DNA from: Plasmodiophora brassicae
Taxonomy: Eukaryota > Endomyxa > Phytomyxea > Plasmodiophorida > Plasmodiophoridae
DNA length: 64,000 nt
NCBI GenBank assembly: GCA_039704465.1
Contig: JASFAU010000017.1
Coordinates: 496,001 to 560,000, forward strand
Reading direction: 5' to 3'
Position 1 is the stretch's first letter. Each line of letters begins with the position of its first letter. Below the pieces are notes generated by a model. That model was given only the letters and a program-made list of their open reading frames with translations, was not told where the DNA came from and did not search any database. Both the position numbers and the translations under genes were made by a program. Shown piece after piece: positions 1 through 9,630 of this stretch.

Positions 1-1517
1 ACGGCCAGGGCCCAGGCCAGGTTGGTCAGGTCCATCTCGTTGCACGTGTCCAGGTTGCCGGCGCAGCGCTGGCCCAGGACCTGGAACAGGCGCGTGTGCC
101 GCACGCCGGCCTTGGCGAACGCCCAGGCGGTGTTGGCGACGTTCTGCGGCGTCGCCCGGTCCACGATCGGGAGCATGGCGACGGCCAGCGCGTGGAACAG
201 CGGCTCGTGGAACGCGTCGACGCGCGCGTACGCCCAGGCCATGTTGGCGATGTCCTGCGCGTTGAACTCGAACGCCTTCCGGCTGTGCGCCACGACGTCG
301 CCGATGCGCTTGAACAGGTCGTGCGCCGGGACGCGCGCCTTGGCGTACGCCAGGACGACGTTGGACAGGTCGCGCGGGCTGAACGCCTTCAGGCGCGTGA
401 CGGCGTCGCCGGCGAACTCGTTGAACAGGCCGCGCGCCTCGACGCCCATGACGGCGAACGCCCAGACCGTGTTGGCCAGCTCGTGCGGCTTGAACTCGGC
501 GTACCGGTCGGCGGCGACGTTGGCGATGGCCACGTACAGGTCGCGGTTCGCGATGCGCGCGTTCGCGAACGCCCAGGCCAGGTTGGCCAGCGCCTGCGGC
601 TTGAACTCGTTCAGCCTGGGGATGGCGACCTCGGCGATGGCCTTGAACAGGTCGTGGCGGAGGACCTGGGCGCGCGCGAACGCCCACGCCGTGTTGGACA
701 GGTTCTGCGAGTCGAACTCGCGGATCCGCGGCAGGGACAGGTCGGCGATGGCGTCGAACAGCGCCCGGTTGCCGATGTGGACCTTGGCGAACGCCCAGAG
801 CAGGTTGGCGAGGTTCTGCGGCGTGAACGCCGCCGACCGCGTCACGACGTTGTCGGCGATCGCGTCGAACAGGGCGGCGTCGACGACGTTGACCTTGGCG
901 AACGCCCAGGCCGTGATGGACAGGTCCTGGGCGTTGAACTCGTTGACGCGCGCCCTGGCGGCGTCGGCCAGCAGCGGCATCAGGTCGCGCACGTTGCATT
1001 TGGCGCAGGACGACGCCGCCATGGCCAGGTACCGCACCGGGTACGTGCGCCTGCCGGCGTCGACCTGCCCGGGGAGAACGCGCCGCACTACCTCCATTGC
1101 CTGGCGAAGGACGTCCTCGTTCTGGTTGTCGTACGCGGCCAGCGCCGACAGGATCGTCGACGCCGTCCGCATGTTGATCGCGTGGCGGTGCCGGTCGAAC
1201 CGCGACACGATCTCGCGGAGCAGGGCGTCGTGCGACGGCGAATACATCTGCTTCGTCAGCGCGTGCTTCCACAGCTGCGCCAGGTCGTCGCACGCCAGAT
1301 GCCTCGTCGCCAGGACGTGCGCCACGTCGGTCGCCCCGGAGAAGTCGCGACCCGGGTCAGCGGAGGCGGGCGCCGCGCCCGCATCGTCGGCCCAGGCGGC
1401 GGCGACGGCGGACGCCAGCGACCGCACGGCGACGCGTCTCGGGTGCGGTTGGCCGCCGGTCGGCCATCCGGCCAGGCGCCCGTGGCAGCGCCGTGCCGCC
1501 CGTCGAAGCTGCAGCAT
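1..1517 (-). CDS. Heptatricopeptide/RAP-like helical repeat protein, C-terminus beyond window
   Basis: The minus strand is open from an ATG at 1517 to the window edge. After about 180 residues there are at least nine degenerate repeats of about 37 residues (111 bp), each of the form F-x-P/A-Q-x-L-A-N-x-A-W-A-F-A followed by L-F-x-A-I-A. This is the helical repeat seen in FAST/RAP and heptatricopeptide (HPR) proteins, which bind organellar RNA. The N-terminal stretch is Arg- and Ala-rich (MLQLRRAARRCHGRL), compatible with an organelle transit peptide; that is inference. The C-terminus, where a RAP domain would sit, is outside the window. The long plus-strand frames here are antisense echoes of the repeats. 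The start could lie further upstream because the frame stays open into the repeated DNA at 1518-1795. Confidence 0.75.
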   Translation of the reverse strand, partial: MLQLRRAARRCHGRLAGWPTGGQPHPRRVAVRSLASAVAAAWADDAGAAPASADPGRDFSGATDVAHVLATRHLACDDLAQLWKHALTKQMYSPSHDALLREIVSRFDRHRHAINMRTASTILSALAAYDNQNEDVLRQAMEVVRRVLPGQVDAGRRTYPVRYLAMAASSCAKCNVRDLMPLLADAARARVNEFNAQDLSITAWAFAKVNVVDAALFDAIADNVVTRSAAFTPQNLANLLWAFAKVHIGNRALFDAIADLSLPRIREFDSQNLSNTAWAFARAQVLRHDLFKAIAEVAIPRLNEFKPQALANLAWAFANARIANRDLYVAIANVAADRYAEFKPHELANTVWAFAVMGVEARGLFNEFAGDAVTRLKAFSPRDLSNVVLAYAKARVPAHDLFKRIGDVVAHSRKAFEFNAQDIANMAWAYARVDAFHEPLFHALAVAMLPIVDRATPQNVANTAWAFAKAGVRHTRLFQVLGQRCAGNLDTCNEMDLTNLAWALA

Positions 1518-1795
1518 CGCCTGACCCGTGTGGCGCGCGGCGTGCAGCTGTACCGTGGGGCTGCCCGCGCGCAGATGTTCCGCCACAGTCGAAGCTGCAG
1601 CGGCTCTGCACACGCCTCGCACTGCCGAAGCTGCAGCCACGTCGCGCGCGACCGCCGCGTGCAGCTGTCCCGTGGAGCTGCCGCATGCAGATGTTCCGCC
1701 CCTGTCGAAGCTGCAGCACGTGATCGCCGCGAGCGACGCCGGTGCGCGCGCCTCGCACTGCTGAAGCTGCAGCCACGTCGCGCGCGACGGCCGCC
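1500..1795. repeat. Degenerate tandem repeat upstream of the HPR gene
   Basis: Two unit types alternate. One (about 60 bp, near 1540-1600 and 1659-1717) runs from GTGCAGCTGT through CAGATGTTCCGCC to GTCGAAGCTGCAGC. The other (near 1611-1660 and 1749-1795) carries CGCCTCGCACTGC, GAAGCTGCAGCCACGTCGCGCGCGAC. The period is therefore about 118-138 bp with two copies, punctuated by GAAGCTGCAG. It sits at the 5' end of the HPR gene, so it may be 5' UTR or promoter. Confidence 0.7.
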
Positions 1796-2019
1796 AAGCG
1801 GTACGCACGCGGTGCTGCTATCAAACCATCGAGGCACCCCCGAACGTATCGTAAAGGCCAGCTCTTGCATTGCCGTACCCCTGTTCTGCTGCAGGTGCTG
1901 GTCGCGTATTCCCGCGCTGTAACAAGGCACCGGTCGTCAATTTATTGTTCCGGTTGGCGGGTGTTCACGATACGGTATACGGGCTGTTGTCGTCGATCAC
2001 CGGGTGTGGAGCCGGGTGA

Positions 2020-3612
2020 TCAGTTTGTCGGCGCGGATGACGCCTTGGATGACGTCGCCGCTTGCGAAGGTGGTGCGGGCGCCACAGTACAACCCAGCGC
2101 TGTTGTGGTTGGCGAAGCGGTTGGAGTCGCAGCTGGTGCTGGCAATGCGGTCGTCGGCGTGATAGTCGTCGTCGCCGGGGTTGTTGATGGCGACGTTGCA
2201 GGCGGAACTGTACAACCGACAACTGTGGTTGTAAGCGGAGCGGCAGTTGTTGTTGGTGGGTGGACGGTACTCTGAGCGGCCGTGCTTGGGGCCACGCCGG
2301 CAGTAGTGGTGGACGGTGGCATTGCCGGCGTCGACGTTGCCTTTGCCTGGGCGCTGGTCGTTGGCGTCGCTGTGGATGTTGCCATCGCCGAGGTCGCTGC
2401 AGGCGCCGCCTTTGATGGCGCCACTGTGCAGCCCACAATTGGGGTTGTTGGAGGCGCGGTAGTTGGCGATGCTGGGGCAACAGTGCAACCAACACGGGAC
2501 GTTGCAGGTGGGGCGGGCGTTGCTTTCGGAACCGATTTGACGCTGAACGTCGTTGGAACGACTGTCGCTGAGGGCGATGTGGCGGGAGGCAATGTCGTCG
2601 CCGTCGCGGCAGTTGACGTCGGAGCCGTTGTCAGGGTCGGCGTGGTACTCGCTGTGGGCCCCCCAGCGACGATTGGCGTCGACATCGGGTTCACGTTGAG
2701 CGTCGTTGGCGCGACACGTGAAGGAGGAGCGGTCGTTGGCATCTTACGCACAGGTGTAGTCGTTGTCGATGGGGCCGCTGTTGGAGGAACGGTGCATCCC
2801 ACAACGGAGGCTGTTGGTGGGGCTATACTCGTCAACGAAACCGAATTTGCAGCAATCGTAGTTGGGGCCACAGTCGCAGCGGTTATTGATCGTGCGCTCG
2901 TTGGCATCTTTGTGGCCCCGGCTGTGGATGGCGTCGCTGCGGGCGGCACAGTACAACCGACGAGTGGAGCGGTCGTCAGCGCCGAACCAACAGGGGCGTT
3001 TGTTGGCGCGGCACTAGTTGCTGGCGACGAAGGTGTCGGTGCGGCAGTTGCCGGGGGTGCGGTTGTACGCGCCAATGAGGCAGTGGGCGCTGAAGCCACA
3101 GCATTGGTTGGCATGGTCGTCGTCGGCGTCGGCGTCCCCGCAGGCGCTGCTGTCGTCTCTGGCGCCGCTGTGCACCCCACGATCGACGTTGTTCCTGGGG
3201 CCGTACTCCATGGCGCGATCGAATTCACAGACGGCGCCGGTGCAGAGGTCGCAGCGTTGGCCGGTAGGGCACTCCTCGTCGTCACTGTCGTGGATGGTGC
3301 CGTCGTTGGCGCCGGCGGCACAGTGCACCCCAGAACGGCGGATGTGGGACGCAAGGTAGCCGGGCCCGCTGTCGACTTTACACTGCTCGTCGCGATGTCA
3401 TTCGCTGGTAGAGCGGCGGTGGTCAGCGCTAAAGTAGTGACTGGCAGGCGCAGGTTGCTCGTGGCGGTTGCTGGCACCGTTGCTGGCCCTGCAGTGCATC
3501 CGACGACAGCCGCTGACGTCGTCGTAGTATGCGGCGCGCCAGCAGCCGCCGCCGGGCGGTGCGCGCAAGCCACGAGGACGAAGGCAAGAAGAGTAACGAT
3601 TTTCGTAATCAT
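2020..3612 (-). CDS. Secreted mucin-like Thr/Pro/Ala protein with repeated VGCTV motif
   Basis: Intronless frame of 530 residues when started at MITKIVTLLAFVLVACA, which is a clean signal peptide; an in-frame Met 11 codons upstream is a weaker choice. The mature chain is almost wholly Thr, Ala, Pro and Ser, as in a densely O-glycosylated mucin. At irregular intervals of roughly 20-75 residues it is punctuated by V-x-G-C-T-V/A-x-P, about eleven times, giving one Cys per block. The regular single Cys suggests inter-chain or inter-block disulphides; that is inference. There is no TM segment or GPI-type hydrophobic tail in frame, so it is probably released or wall-associated, unless a 3' intron adds a tail. 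A Gly/Val-rich open frame on the plus strand (2282-3757) is its antisense. I recognise no family. Confidence 0.7.
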   Translation of the reverse strand: MITKIVTLLAFVLVACAHRPAAAAGAPHTTTTSAAVVGCTAGPATVPATATSNLRLPVTTLALTTAALPANDIATSSVKSTAGPATLRPTSAVLGCTVPPAPTTAPSTTVTTRSALPANAATSAPAPSVNSIAPWSTAPGTTSIVGCTAAPETTAAPAGTPTPTTTMPTNAVASAPTASLARTTAPPATAAPTPSSPATSAAPTNAPVGSALTTAPLVGCTVPPAATPSTAGATKMPTSARSITAATVAPTTIAANSVSLTSIAPPTASVVGCTVPPTAAPSTTTTPVRKMPTTAPPSRVAPTTLNVNPMSTPIVAGGPTASTTPTLTTAPTSTAATATTLPPATSPSATVVPTTFSVKSVPKATPAPPATSRVGCTVAPASPTTAPPTTPIVGCTVAPSKAAPAATSAMATSTATPTTSAQAKATSTPAMPPSTTTAGVAPSTAAQSTVHPPTTTAAPLTTTVVGCTVPPATSPSTTPATTTITPTTALPAPAATPTASPTTTALGCTVAPAPPSQAATSSKASSAPTN

Positions 3613-3743
3613 TTCCCAATACAGAATGACGCGGCATGGGCCCATGGCGGGTTGCTATCTAGAATACTGTTCTCGAAGGCAGAGGAACATGTCTCGAATG
3701 CCAGTCTCGACGGACAATCGAGAACCTATATGTTACCATGGTG

Positions 3744-4303
3744 CTATCGGCGAGTAGAACGTTGCACGACGTGTCCCTGTGCCTCGACGACCGCCGTATT
3801 CGTACGGTACCGCTTCGGAGGGACAACAACCCGAAACGGCATATCAGGCCGGGATTGGATCTTATCGATCATCGCGGAGCGGCCGAGCACGCTCTCAGCA
3901 GCGGGCATCATAGCATGCAGCACGGTTGCTGGCAGCGCCCACAGCGACGGTTCCTTCTGTCGGACGCGTTCGAGCAGCGCTAGGGCGTCGGACCCGGCGG
4001 GCAACTCGACATAGCTCGACGCGGGGGACCTCCTCAGCAATCGCCCGTCCGCGTCCGCCAGCGCATACCACACGCCCTGGTGTCGACCTACGCCAACGCA
4101 ACACCGGCGCAGGCCTCGTCGGCACGGGAACGTCAGCGCCCGGATCTGCCCACGACGCATCCGACAGGGGACGACCACCCCCACGGGCTCCGCCGCGAGC
4201 GCAGCGCACCACACCCGTCACCAGCCACCCTGTTCCGATCCGTCACCACCAGTTCACCATCGTCGTGGCTGCAGTTTCGAACATCGCCGCTCTGTTGGTG
4301 CCT
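3744..4303 (-). CDS. Hypothetical protein with a possible NHL-type beta-propeller segment
   Basis: The 3' part (3744 to about 4145) is open and ends VVQRSTRR-stop. Upstream, a segment reading GELVVTDRNR can be spliced through an 83-nt intron (donor GTGGCT at 4228, acceptor GGGCAG at 4146) to IRALTFPC, giving ELVVTDRNRIRAL. This resembles the L-x-V-x-D-x-x-N-x-R-I-R core of NHL repeats. The rest (GRHQGVWYALADADGRLL) could be a second blade. The start codon was not found and the gene may extend towards 4460. Function is unknown; the model is weak. Confidence 0.3.
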
Positions 4304-4503
4304 GGCGGCGTCACTGGCACATTCACACCGGGCAACAGGCGCGCATCGCACGTGCAGGCCGGGGGGGCACCTCCGTAGTCCGTAACACGGACGGACGAGG
4401 CCATGAAACGAAAAAAAAGCAGCGACGCCGAACATTGATTTTTCGGGGTGCGTCTGCGTCATTTTGACGGTTGCGGCGCCGGGCGGTGGGGTCGTGTGTC
4501 ATC

Positions 4504-5328
4504 ATGGGCGATGGGAGCTATTCCTTCTCGCTGACGACGTTCAGCCCGAGTGGCAAGCTCGTCCAGATCGAGTACGCGCTGGCGGCCGTCGCCGGCGGTA
4601 AGACGTCGCTGGGCATCAAAGGTCGGTGCGACGGCGGCGCGACGCTCGTCCTGGGGAGGGGTGCGCTGAACGATCTGTCCAGCGAAGAACGGCGTCGTGA
4701 TCGCGACGGAGAAGAAGCTGCCGTCTGTGCTGGTCGACGATTCGTCGGTGAAGAAGATCCAGCTGCTGACGCATAACATTGGTGTCACGTACTCGGGCAT
4801 GGGCCCCGATTTCCGATTGCTGACCCGCAAGGGTCGCAAGTCGGCCCAGAAGTACAACCTCCACTTCCTGGACGACATCCCCGTTTCACAGTTGGTGCGG
4901 GAAATCGCTACCGTCATGCAGGAGTTCACACAGCAAGGAGGCACGTTCGGATCCCCACCTACCCGCGTGCTCGCATCCTCCGTTGACATCGTGCAGGTGT
5001 CAGACCGTTCGGCGTGTCTCTGCTGGTGGCCGGGTTCGACGATGAAGGCCCGCAGCTGTACCAGGTCGACCCATCCGGGTCGTACTGGGCGTGGAAGGCG
5101 TCGGCGATCGGCAACCGGTATCAGTCGGCGAAGACGTTCCTGGAGAAGAGGTACAAGGCCGACATGGACCTCGACGAGGCCATCCACACGGCGATCCTGA
5201 CGCTGAAGGAAGGATTCGAAGGTGCCATCAGCGAGAACAACATCGAGATCGGCGTCGTCGGCGCCGACGCCAAGTTCAAACTGCTGTCGCCGCAGGAGAT
5301 CAAGGACTACCTCGACGAAGTCGAGTAA
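4504..5328 (+). CDS. PSMA2: 20S proteasome subunit alpha type 2
   Basis: Three exons (4504-4621, 4683-4944, 5004-5328) with introns of 61 and 59 nt give 234 residues, the usual length of the family. The N-terminus has the alpha-subunit signature [25 protein letters not shown] sequence (here [20 protein letters not shown]). Conserved stretches such as [26 protein letters not shown] and [11 protein letters not shown] follow. It forms part of the outer heptameric ring of the 20S core that gates substrate entry in cytosol and nucleus. The second splice joins GG-T-PFGVSLL, one residue shorter than the usual GGVRPFG; this is either real divergence or a mis-chosen donor. The gene starts close to the 5' end of the minus-strand hypothetical gene. 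Confidence 0.95.
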
Positions 5329-5617
5329 ATGTCGCCGTGCGGTATTGGAGAATCACACACTGCCGAACCATAAACGCCTCGTCCAGATGCGAATCGTTTA
5401 TGGCCTCGCTCGCCGTCTTCGGACAGCTGCTGTCGGGGGGTCAATCCTGACGTCCCTTCAGCAGTCCAGAAATAGACGATGCTGCTGCCGCTGCCGCCGC
5501 CTGTTCATCCTGGTTTGCGGCCAGGGACCGTTGAGTCACGGGCGCGAGAGGGCCAGTTCCGGGCGGTGCTTCGTGGGCAGGGTGCAGGCACGCCGCGTCG
5601 TCGGGTCAGTCGTTGCA

Positions 5618-7125
5618 ATGACTGCCAGCGATCCCGGGGCGTCCTGGGACGATGATGGTGCCGCCGCCGACCCGGCGCGGTTCCGTCGGTCCATGTGCGT
5701 GATCAGCTTCACGATGGGCGTGACGCTGTGCCTGCCCGTCCTGCCCGTCAAGATCTTCCTCATGGACCGTGCGCGCGTTCAGCCAGCGCAGATGGCCTTC
5801 GTCCTGAGCGCCGCGTACGCCCCTCGCCTGCTGAAGCCCTTGTTCGGGTACTGCTCGGATCTGGTCCCCATCTGCGGCGAGCACCGCCGACCGTACATTG
5901 TCCTCGGCATCGTGCTCAACGTCGTGTCCTGGTCGGTGCTAGCGTTGCTAGGGTACCAGTCGCCGTCCCTGGCCGCCATCGGCGTCGCGCTCTTCTTCGA
6001 GGCGTTGACCATCTGCCTTGCCGATGTCGTCGTCGACGGCGTCATTGTGGAGCGCGCGAAGCGGGAAGCGGCGCGGGCCGCCGGCGGGCTCCAGTCAACG
6101 TCGTGGATGTGCCGGTCGGCAGGGGCGGTCGTTGGTGGCCTCGTGGCCATGGTCGGCCTGGACCTGTTCGAGCACCCGCTCACCATCATCTTCGTCACGC
6201 TGAGCACGACCTCCATCGTCTCCCTCTGTAACGTCTCCACGTTGTGCGACCGCCCGGGACAGCATCGGGCGGCGGCCCGGCCATCGACGTCGAGCGGTGA
6301 CCTGTACCGGTTCTGGTCCAACGGTGTTCTGCTGCGCTCGACGCTCTTCGTCGCCATTCTGTCCTGCCACCCGTCACCGCATGACGCCTTCCTGTACTTC
6401 ATGCGCAAGAAGTTGCATTTCAGCACCGACCTCGTCGGTGGGTTAGGTTAGCCCGCTCCCCTGTTGCAACGCGTAAGGCGGCTGGCTGACATGAGCGCGC
6501 GTGCTCAGAGGTCGCCCGCCACGCAGCGTATTTCGTGACGGCGGGCGTGTTCCGCACGTGGCTTCGCCAGGTGCCGATCCGGCGACTGGTGCAGTGGAAG
6601 CTGGTGGTGCAGGGCGTGCTCGGCCTGGGCCTGCTGCTCGTCCTGTTCCGGGTCGTGTCGGGCGTGGTCCCCGACGCGCTGTTCATCTACCTCGACAGGA
6701 TCGTGTGGGCGGCGTGCTCCGAGATCGGGTTCATGCCGGTCGTGATCCTGGCGGCCCGGCTGTCGCCGGACGGGGCGGAAGGCACCGTCTACGCGACGTT
6801 CATGTCGCTGATGGCTCTCGGCGCCATCGTCAGCCAGCAGGTGTCCGGCGTGATGATGGACCTCCTCGGCGTGCGCAATGACGACTTCACGTTCCTCTGG
6901 GCCATGATCGTCATCTGCAGCGCCCTGCACTCCCTCCCGCTGCTGTTCCTGCGTCTACTCCCGGACGAGGCCGACCTGGCGCCAAGGCCCAAGTACGGAT
7001 CCGTCCAAATGGAAGCGGCGGCGCCCGGCGCCGACGTTCCTGACTCGAGCGCCGTTGCCATCGGCCGGACAACCGCGCTCGACGACGACGGTGGCCTCGA
7101 CATTCTCCTGCCCGACGATGATTGA
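5618..7125 (+). CDS. Folate/biopterin (BT1) family MFS transporter
   Basis: Two exons (5618-6437 and 6509-7125, intron 71 nt) give 478 residues with about 12 hydrophobic segments. Family hallmarks seen are YAPRLLKPLFGYCSD after the second helix, the R-R-P-Y-I loop, and D-V-V-V-D-G-V-I-V-E-R-A in the fourth to fifth helix region. The second exon carries the RRLVQWKLVVQ loop and PDALFIYLDRIV. BT1 proteins move folates, biopterin or related pteridines across plasma or organelle membranes in plants, cyanobacteria, kinetoplastids and several other protist groups. The N-terminal 25 residues are acidic and the C-terminal 50 are polar with DDD at the end, both cytosolic. The start is the ATG of MTASDPGASWDD; the frame is open further upstream. 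The substrate cannot be assigned from sequence. Confidence 0.85.
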
Positions 7126-7288
7126 TTATATCCAACGCGTCCGTTATGGTTGTTGGCGGTGTCTGTTTGGACGCGGCAGGTGTTCGCAATGTGCGAGCGC
7201 GCGTCGTCGGTTCGGGGCGTCCCGCGCCGCATTGCGTTGATCCGCTGCCTGCGCTCGCGTAGGCAGAGAGGCGCGAAGACACGCTGAG

Positions 7289-8357
7289 ATGTGTGCCGGG
7301 TTCCGGGTTCGCGTCAATGCCCAACTGCCGTGTCGACTGGCCCTGATCGCGCAGCTTGTCCTCGTGGGCGCCGTTACGCTCCGCTCCAACGACAACGTCG
7401 ACCGCGTCGTCGACACGTCCGCTGTCGCTGCCCATTCCGGGCTGCTCAGGAGCCTGCTCGCTGCCCTCGGCGAACGGGACGACCCCATTCCGCTTCCAGC
7501 AGTTGCTGACGCTGAACTGGAGCTGATCGCCGAGTTCGTCGAGGCAACATCCGTCCAAGAGGTATAACGTTCGCGTTACGCGAGTGCCGGCGGTCAGCTG
7601 ACCATGCGCCGATGACGTCCAGGTCGACGGCGCTGCCCATTGGGCCGGGGCCAGGCTCAGAGCCGCGCCTCCGGACGCCCTGCACCGCCTGCTGGCAGCA
7701 GCGGATTACCTCGCCGTCCGGTCCCTTGTGGTTGCCATCGCATCAACGGCCGGACGACGCCCCTGGAGCGATAGCCGGCTACCGGCGCACGTCTCCAGGC
7801 TCGTCATGGGCATCGCCCGGATTCGGCACGCTGCGCGCACGGAAGATCAGACGATGATCGCGAGCCACGTCCGTCGTCTCGTCGTCGTCGGAGGCGGCAA
7901 CGCGACGGCGGTCAACAGCGCGCGATGGGACGACGCCGGGAACGTTCTGTACTGGGCCGCCGAGTACGGAGAGGAACTCGTTGCCGAATTGCTGGTGGAC
8001 CTCCCGGGGGTCGATGCCAACACGCGCGCCGGCAACCTCCTGTGGACCCCTTTGCACCGGGCGGCCTTCCATGGCCATCGCGGCATTGTCGCGCTGCTGC
8101 TGAGGGTCCCCGGCGTCGACGTCAACGCTCGCGACTACTACCAGAAGACCCCCTTGCACCATGCTGCCGCGCGATGCCACGCCGCCGTCGTCGAGCTGCT
8201 GCTGAAGCGCCCCGGTATCAACGTCGGTGCACGCGACATCGCCTCGTGGACGCCTCTGCTCCTTGCCCGCTCCTCGGGTCGTTGCCACGCCACGGTCGAC
8301 CTGCTTCTTGGAGCGCTCGCAAAGACGGGCAACACAGTACAGGCGGCGGCTAGCTGA
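7289..8357 (+). CDS. SKP1/POZ-like domain plus ankyrin repeats, paralogue 1
   Basis: Exons 7289-7561 and 7623-8357 (61-nt intron, phase 0) give 335 residues. Residues 12-30 are hydrophobic (LALIAQLVLVGAV). They lead straight into V-T-L-R-S-N-D-N-x-x-R-V-V, then S-G-L-L-R-S-L-L and P-L-P-A-V, the strand-helix pattern of an SKP1 N-terminal (POZ) fold. Exon 2 opens with a segment like the SKP1 dimerisation helices (LHRLLAAADYLAVRSL). It ends with four ankyrin-type repeats from about residue 210 (LYWAAEYGEELVAELLVDLPGVDA, TPLHRAAFHGH, TPLHHAAARCH, TPLLLARSSG). Two further copies lie at 26.6-29.1 kb, with the intron at the same place. A role as an adaptor or scaffold is inference; the hydrophobic N-terminus would put it in or at a membrane, which is odd for an SKP1 fold. 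Confidence 0.75.
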
Positions 8358-8671
8358 AGGACGGACGCGCGCGCGCGCTCTGTGTGTATATTATTGCACT
8401 GCTATTGGGAACGTATGCCATGTCGTACTGCTTCTTCAGGGTGCCGCAGACACCAGAGGGCGGTGCGCTTGCGCGTGTCGTCGGCGCGGTCGTTGTGCCG
8501 GCGCTGCTCGGCCAGGAACGCCTGGAACGCCACCAGGGACACGGAACCGTCACGATGCCCGTCGCTCGGGAACGCATTGCTGGCGATTCGCCTCGATTCC
8601 ATCATCGTCAATGAGGTCCGGCTGATGCTGGCGGTGCACATCTATCTGCCCAAATGCAACAGGCCGACGTG

Positions 8672-9331
8672 TCACGGGGCGTTTAACGTTGCACCACCGG
8701 CTGTGGGACGGGCGTCCACGAAGAACGTTCTCGAGAAGGGATGGCTCGCTGCCGACGTTTCGCGATACCGAACCGAACCATCGGCCGTGTGCGTGCGGCT
8801 TCGTATAGCGACCGCCCTTGCGGAGGAGGGAGGCCGGTCCTCCACCGGCGCCGCTGAACGAAAATAGTGGCAACGCCATCGGGGCGGACCACCGGCACCA
8901 AGGCCGCCGTCGACGTCGTCCGCCGGCAGTAACGTGTCCGTTGGGTTCGTTACTGGCGCGTCAGGAGCGGGACGGGTTGGGCGTTGCCGAGTCCGCTGGG
9001 GGGCGGCCCCCGCTCTCGAGTCTGGGCGGCGTTCATTCCGTTTGTTGCTGGGCGCGCCGAGCACCAACGCCCGCGCGCCCAGCTGTTCCGCGACCTGTCT
9101 CCTCCGCAGAACGTGCTCCTCGAACGCGCGCGCCAACCGACGGCCTCGGCAGCGATGCCCGCGTCTCCGGGTCGCATTCGACCCGTGACGTCGGCGACCG
9201 TTGGCCGCATTCGAGGGCCACGTTCCGCGGAAGACGCAGATCGACTCGGGACAACAACCGCGGCAGTACTTCGTGACAAGGCAGTACCGCGTCGACGGGC
9301 GACACCCCCCGTTTATAATATTATGCATCAT
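8672..9331 (-). CDS. Weak minus-strand gene candidate, TIM-barrel isomerase-like fragment
   Basis: An open frame on the minus strand contains EEHVLRRRQVAEQLGARALVLGAPSNKR. This matches the pattern of one beta-alpha unit of xylose-isomerase-like sugar-phosphate isomerase/epimerase TIM barrels (E-H-x-R-x-x-A-x-x-L-G-A-x-x-L-V-x-G-S-P). The flanking sequence on both sides is Arg/Pro-rich and does not continue the fold. A second minus frame downstream (8402-8641) has a degenerate EF-hand-like loop (SDGHRDGSVSLVAF). Either this is a split gene whose introns I could not place or a decayed remnant. Nothing else is convincing between 8358 and 9630. Confidence 0.25.
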   Translation of the reverse strand: MMHNIINGGCRPSTRYCLVTKYCRGCCPESICVFRGTWPSNAANGRRRHGSNATRRRGHRCRGRRLARAFEEHVLRRRQVAEQLGARALVLGAPSNKRNERRPDSRAGAAPQRTRQRPTRPAPDAPVTNPTDTLLPADDVDGGLGAGGPPRWRCHYFRSAAPVEDRPPSSARAVAIRSRTHTADGSVRYRETSAASHPFSRTFFVDARPTAGGATLNAP

Positions 9332-9352
9332 CCAACGTGTGGCAGTTGAAGC

Positions 9353-9383
9353 AGTGTGCGTGTGTGTGTGTGCGTGTGTGTAC
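9353..9383. repeat. GT-rich microsatellite
   Basis: An alternating GT tract with a few GC steps, lying in the intergenic region 5' of the maspardin gene. Confidence 0.85.
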
Positions 9384-9630
9384 CTGCGTACCGTGTTATA
9401 CCCACCCGATATTCAGCAGTGCGCCTTCCCCGTTTCTGTTGACGGTCGCTTTTGGCGCGACTTGGCAGCGCTGTGCTGCGAGAGGATGGCACAACCGAGG
9501 ACAGCCGATGGACGCGAGGGGCAGTCCGGGCCCCTGATTGATTCGGCGAACGTCACTCGAACGGCCGAAGCGGAGAAGTGCGGCGGCGGCGGCGGCGCGC
9601 CGTCTCCCTCCCTCCCCGTTCGTTCGTGAC

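Noticed and set aside
22..1922. Two long plus-strand open frames (about 500 and 600 codons)
   Set aside because: They are antisense to the HPR-repeat protein; their periodic pattern mirrors its repeats and the minus frame has the recognisable repeat consensus.
2282..3757. 491-codon Gly/Val-rich plus-strand frame
   Set aside because: It is the complement of the Thr/Ala/Pro-rich mucin frame, which alone has a signal peptide at its start.
8402..8641. EF-hand-like loop on the minus strand
   Set aside because: The loop lacks the Glu at position 12 and no second hand is present, so a calcium-binding call is not supported.
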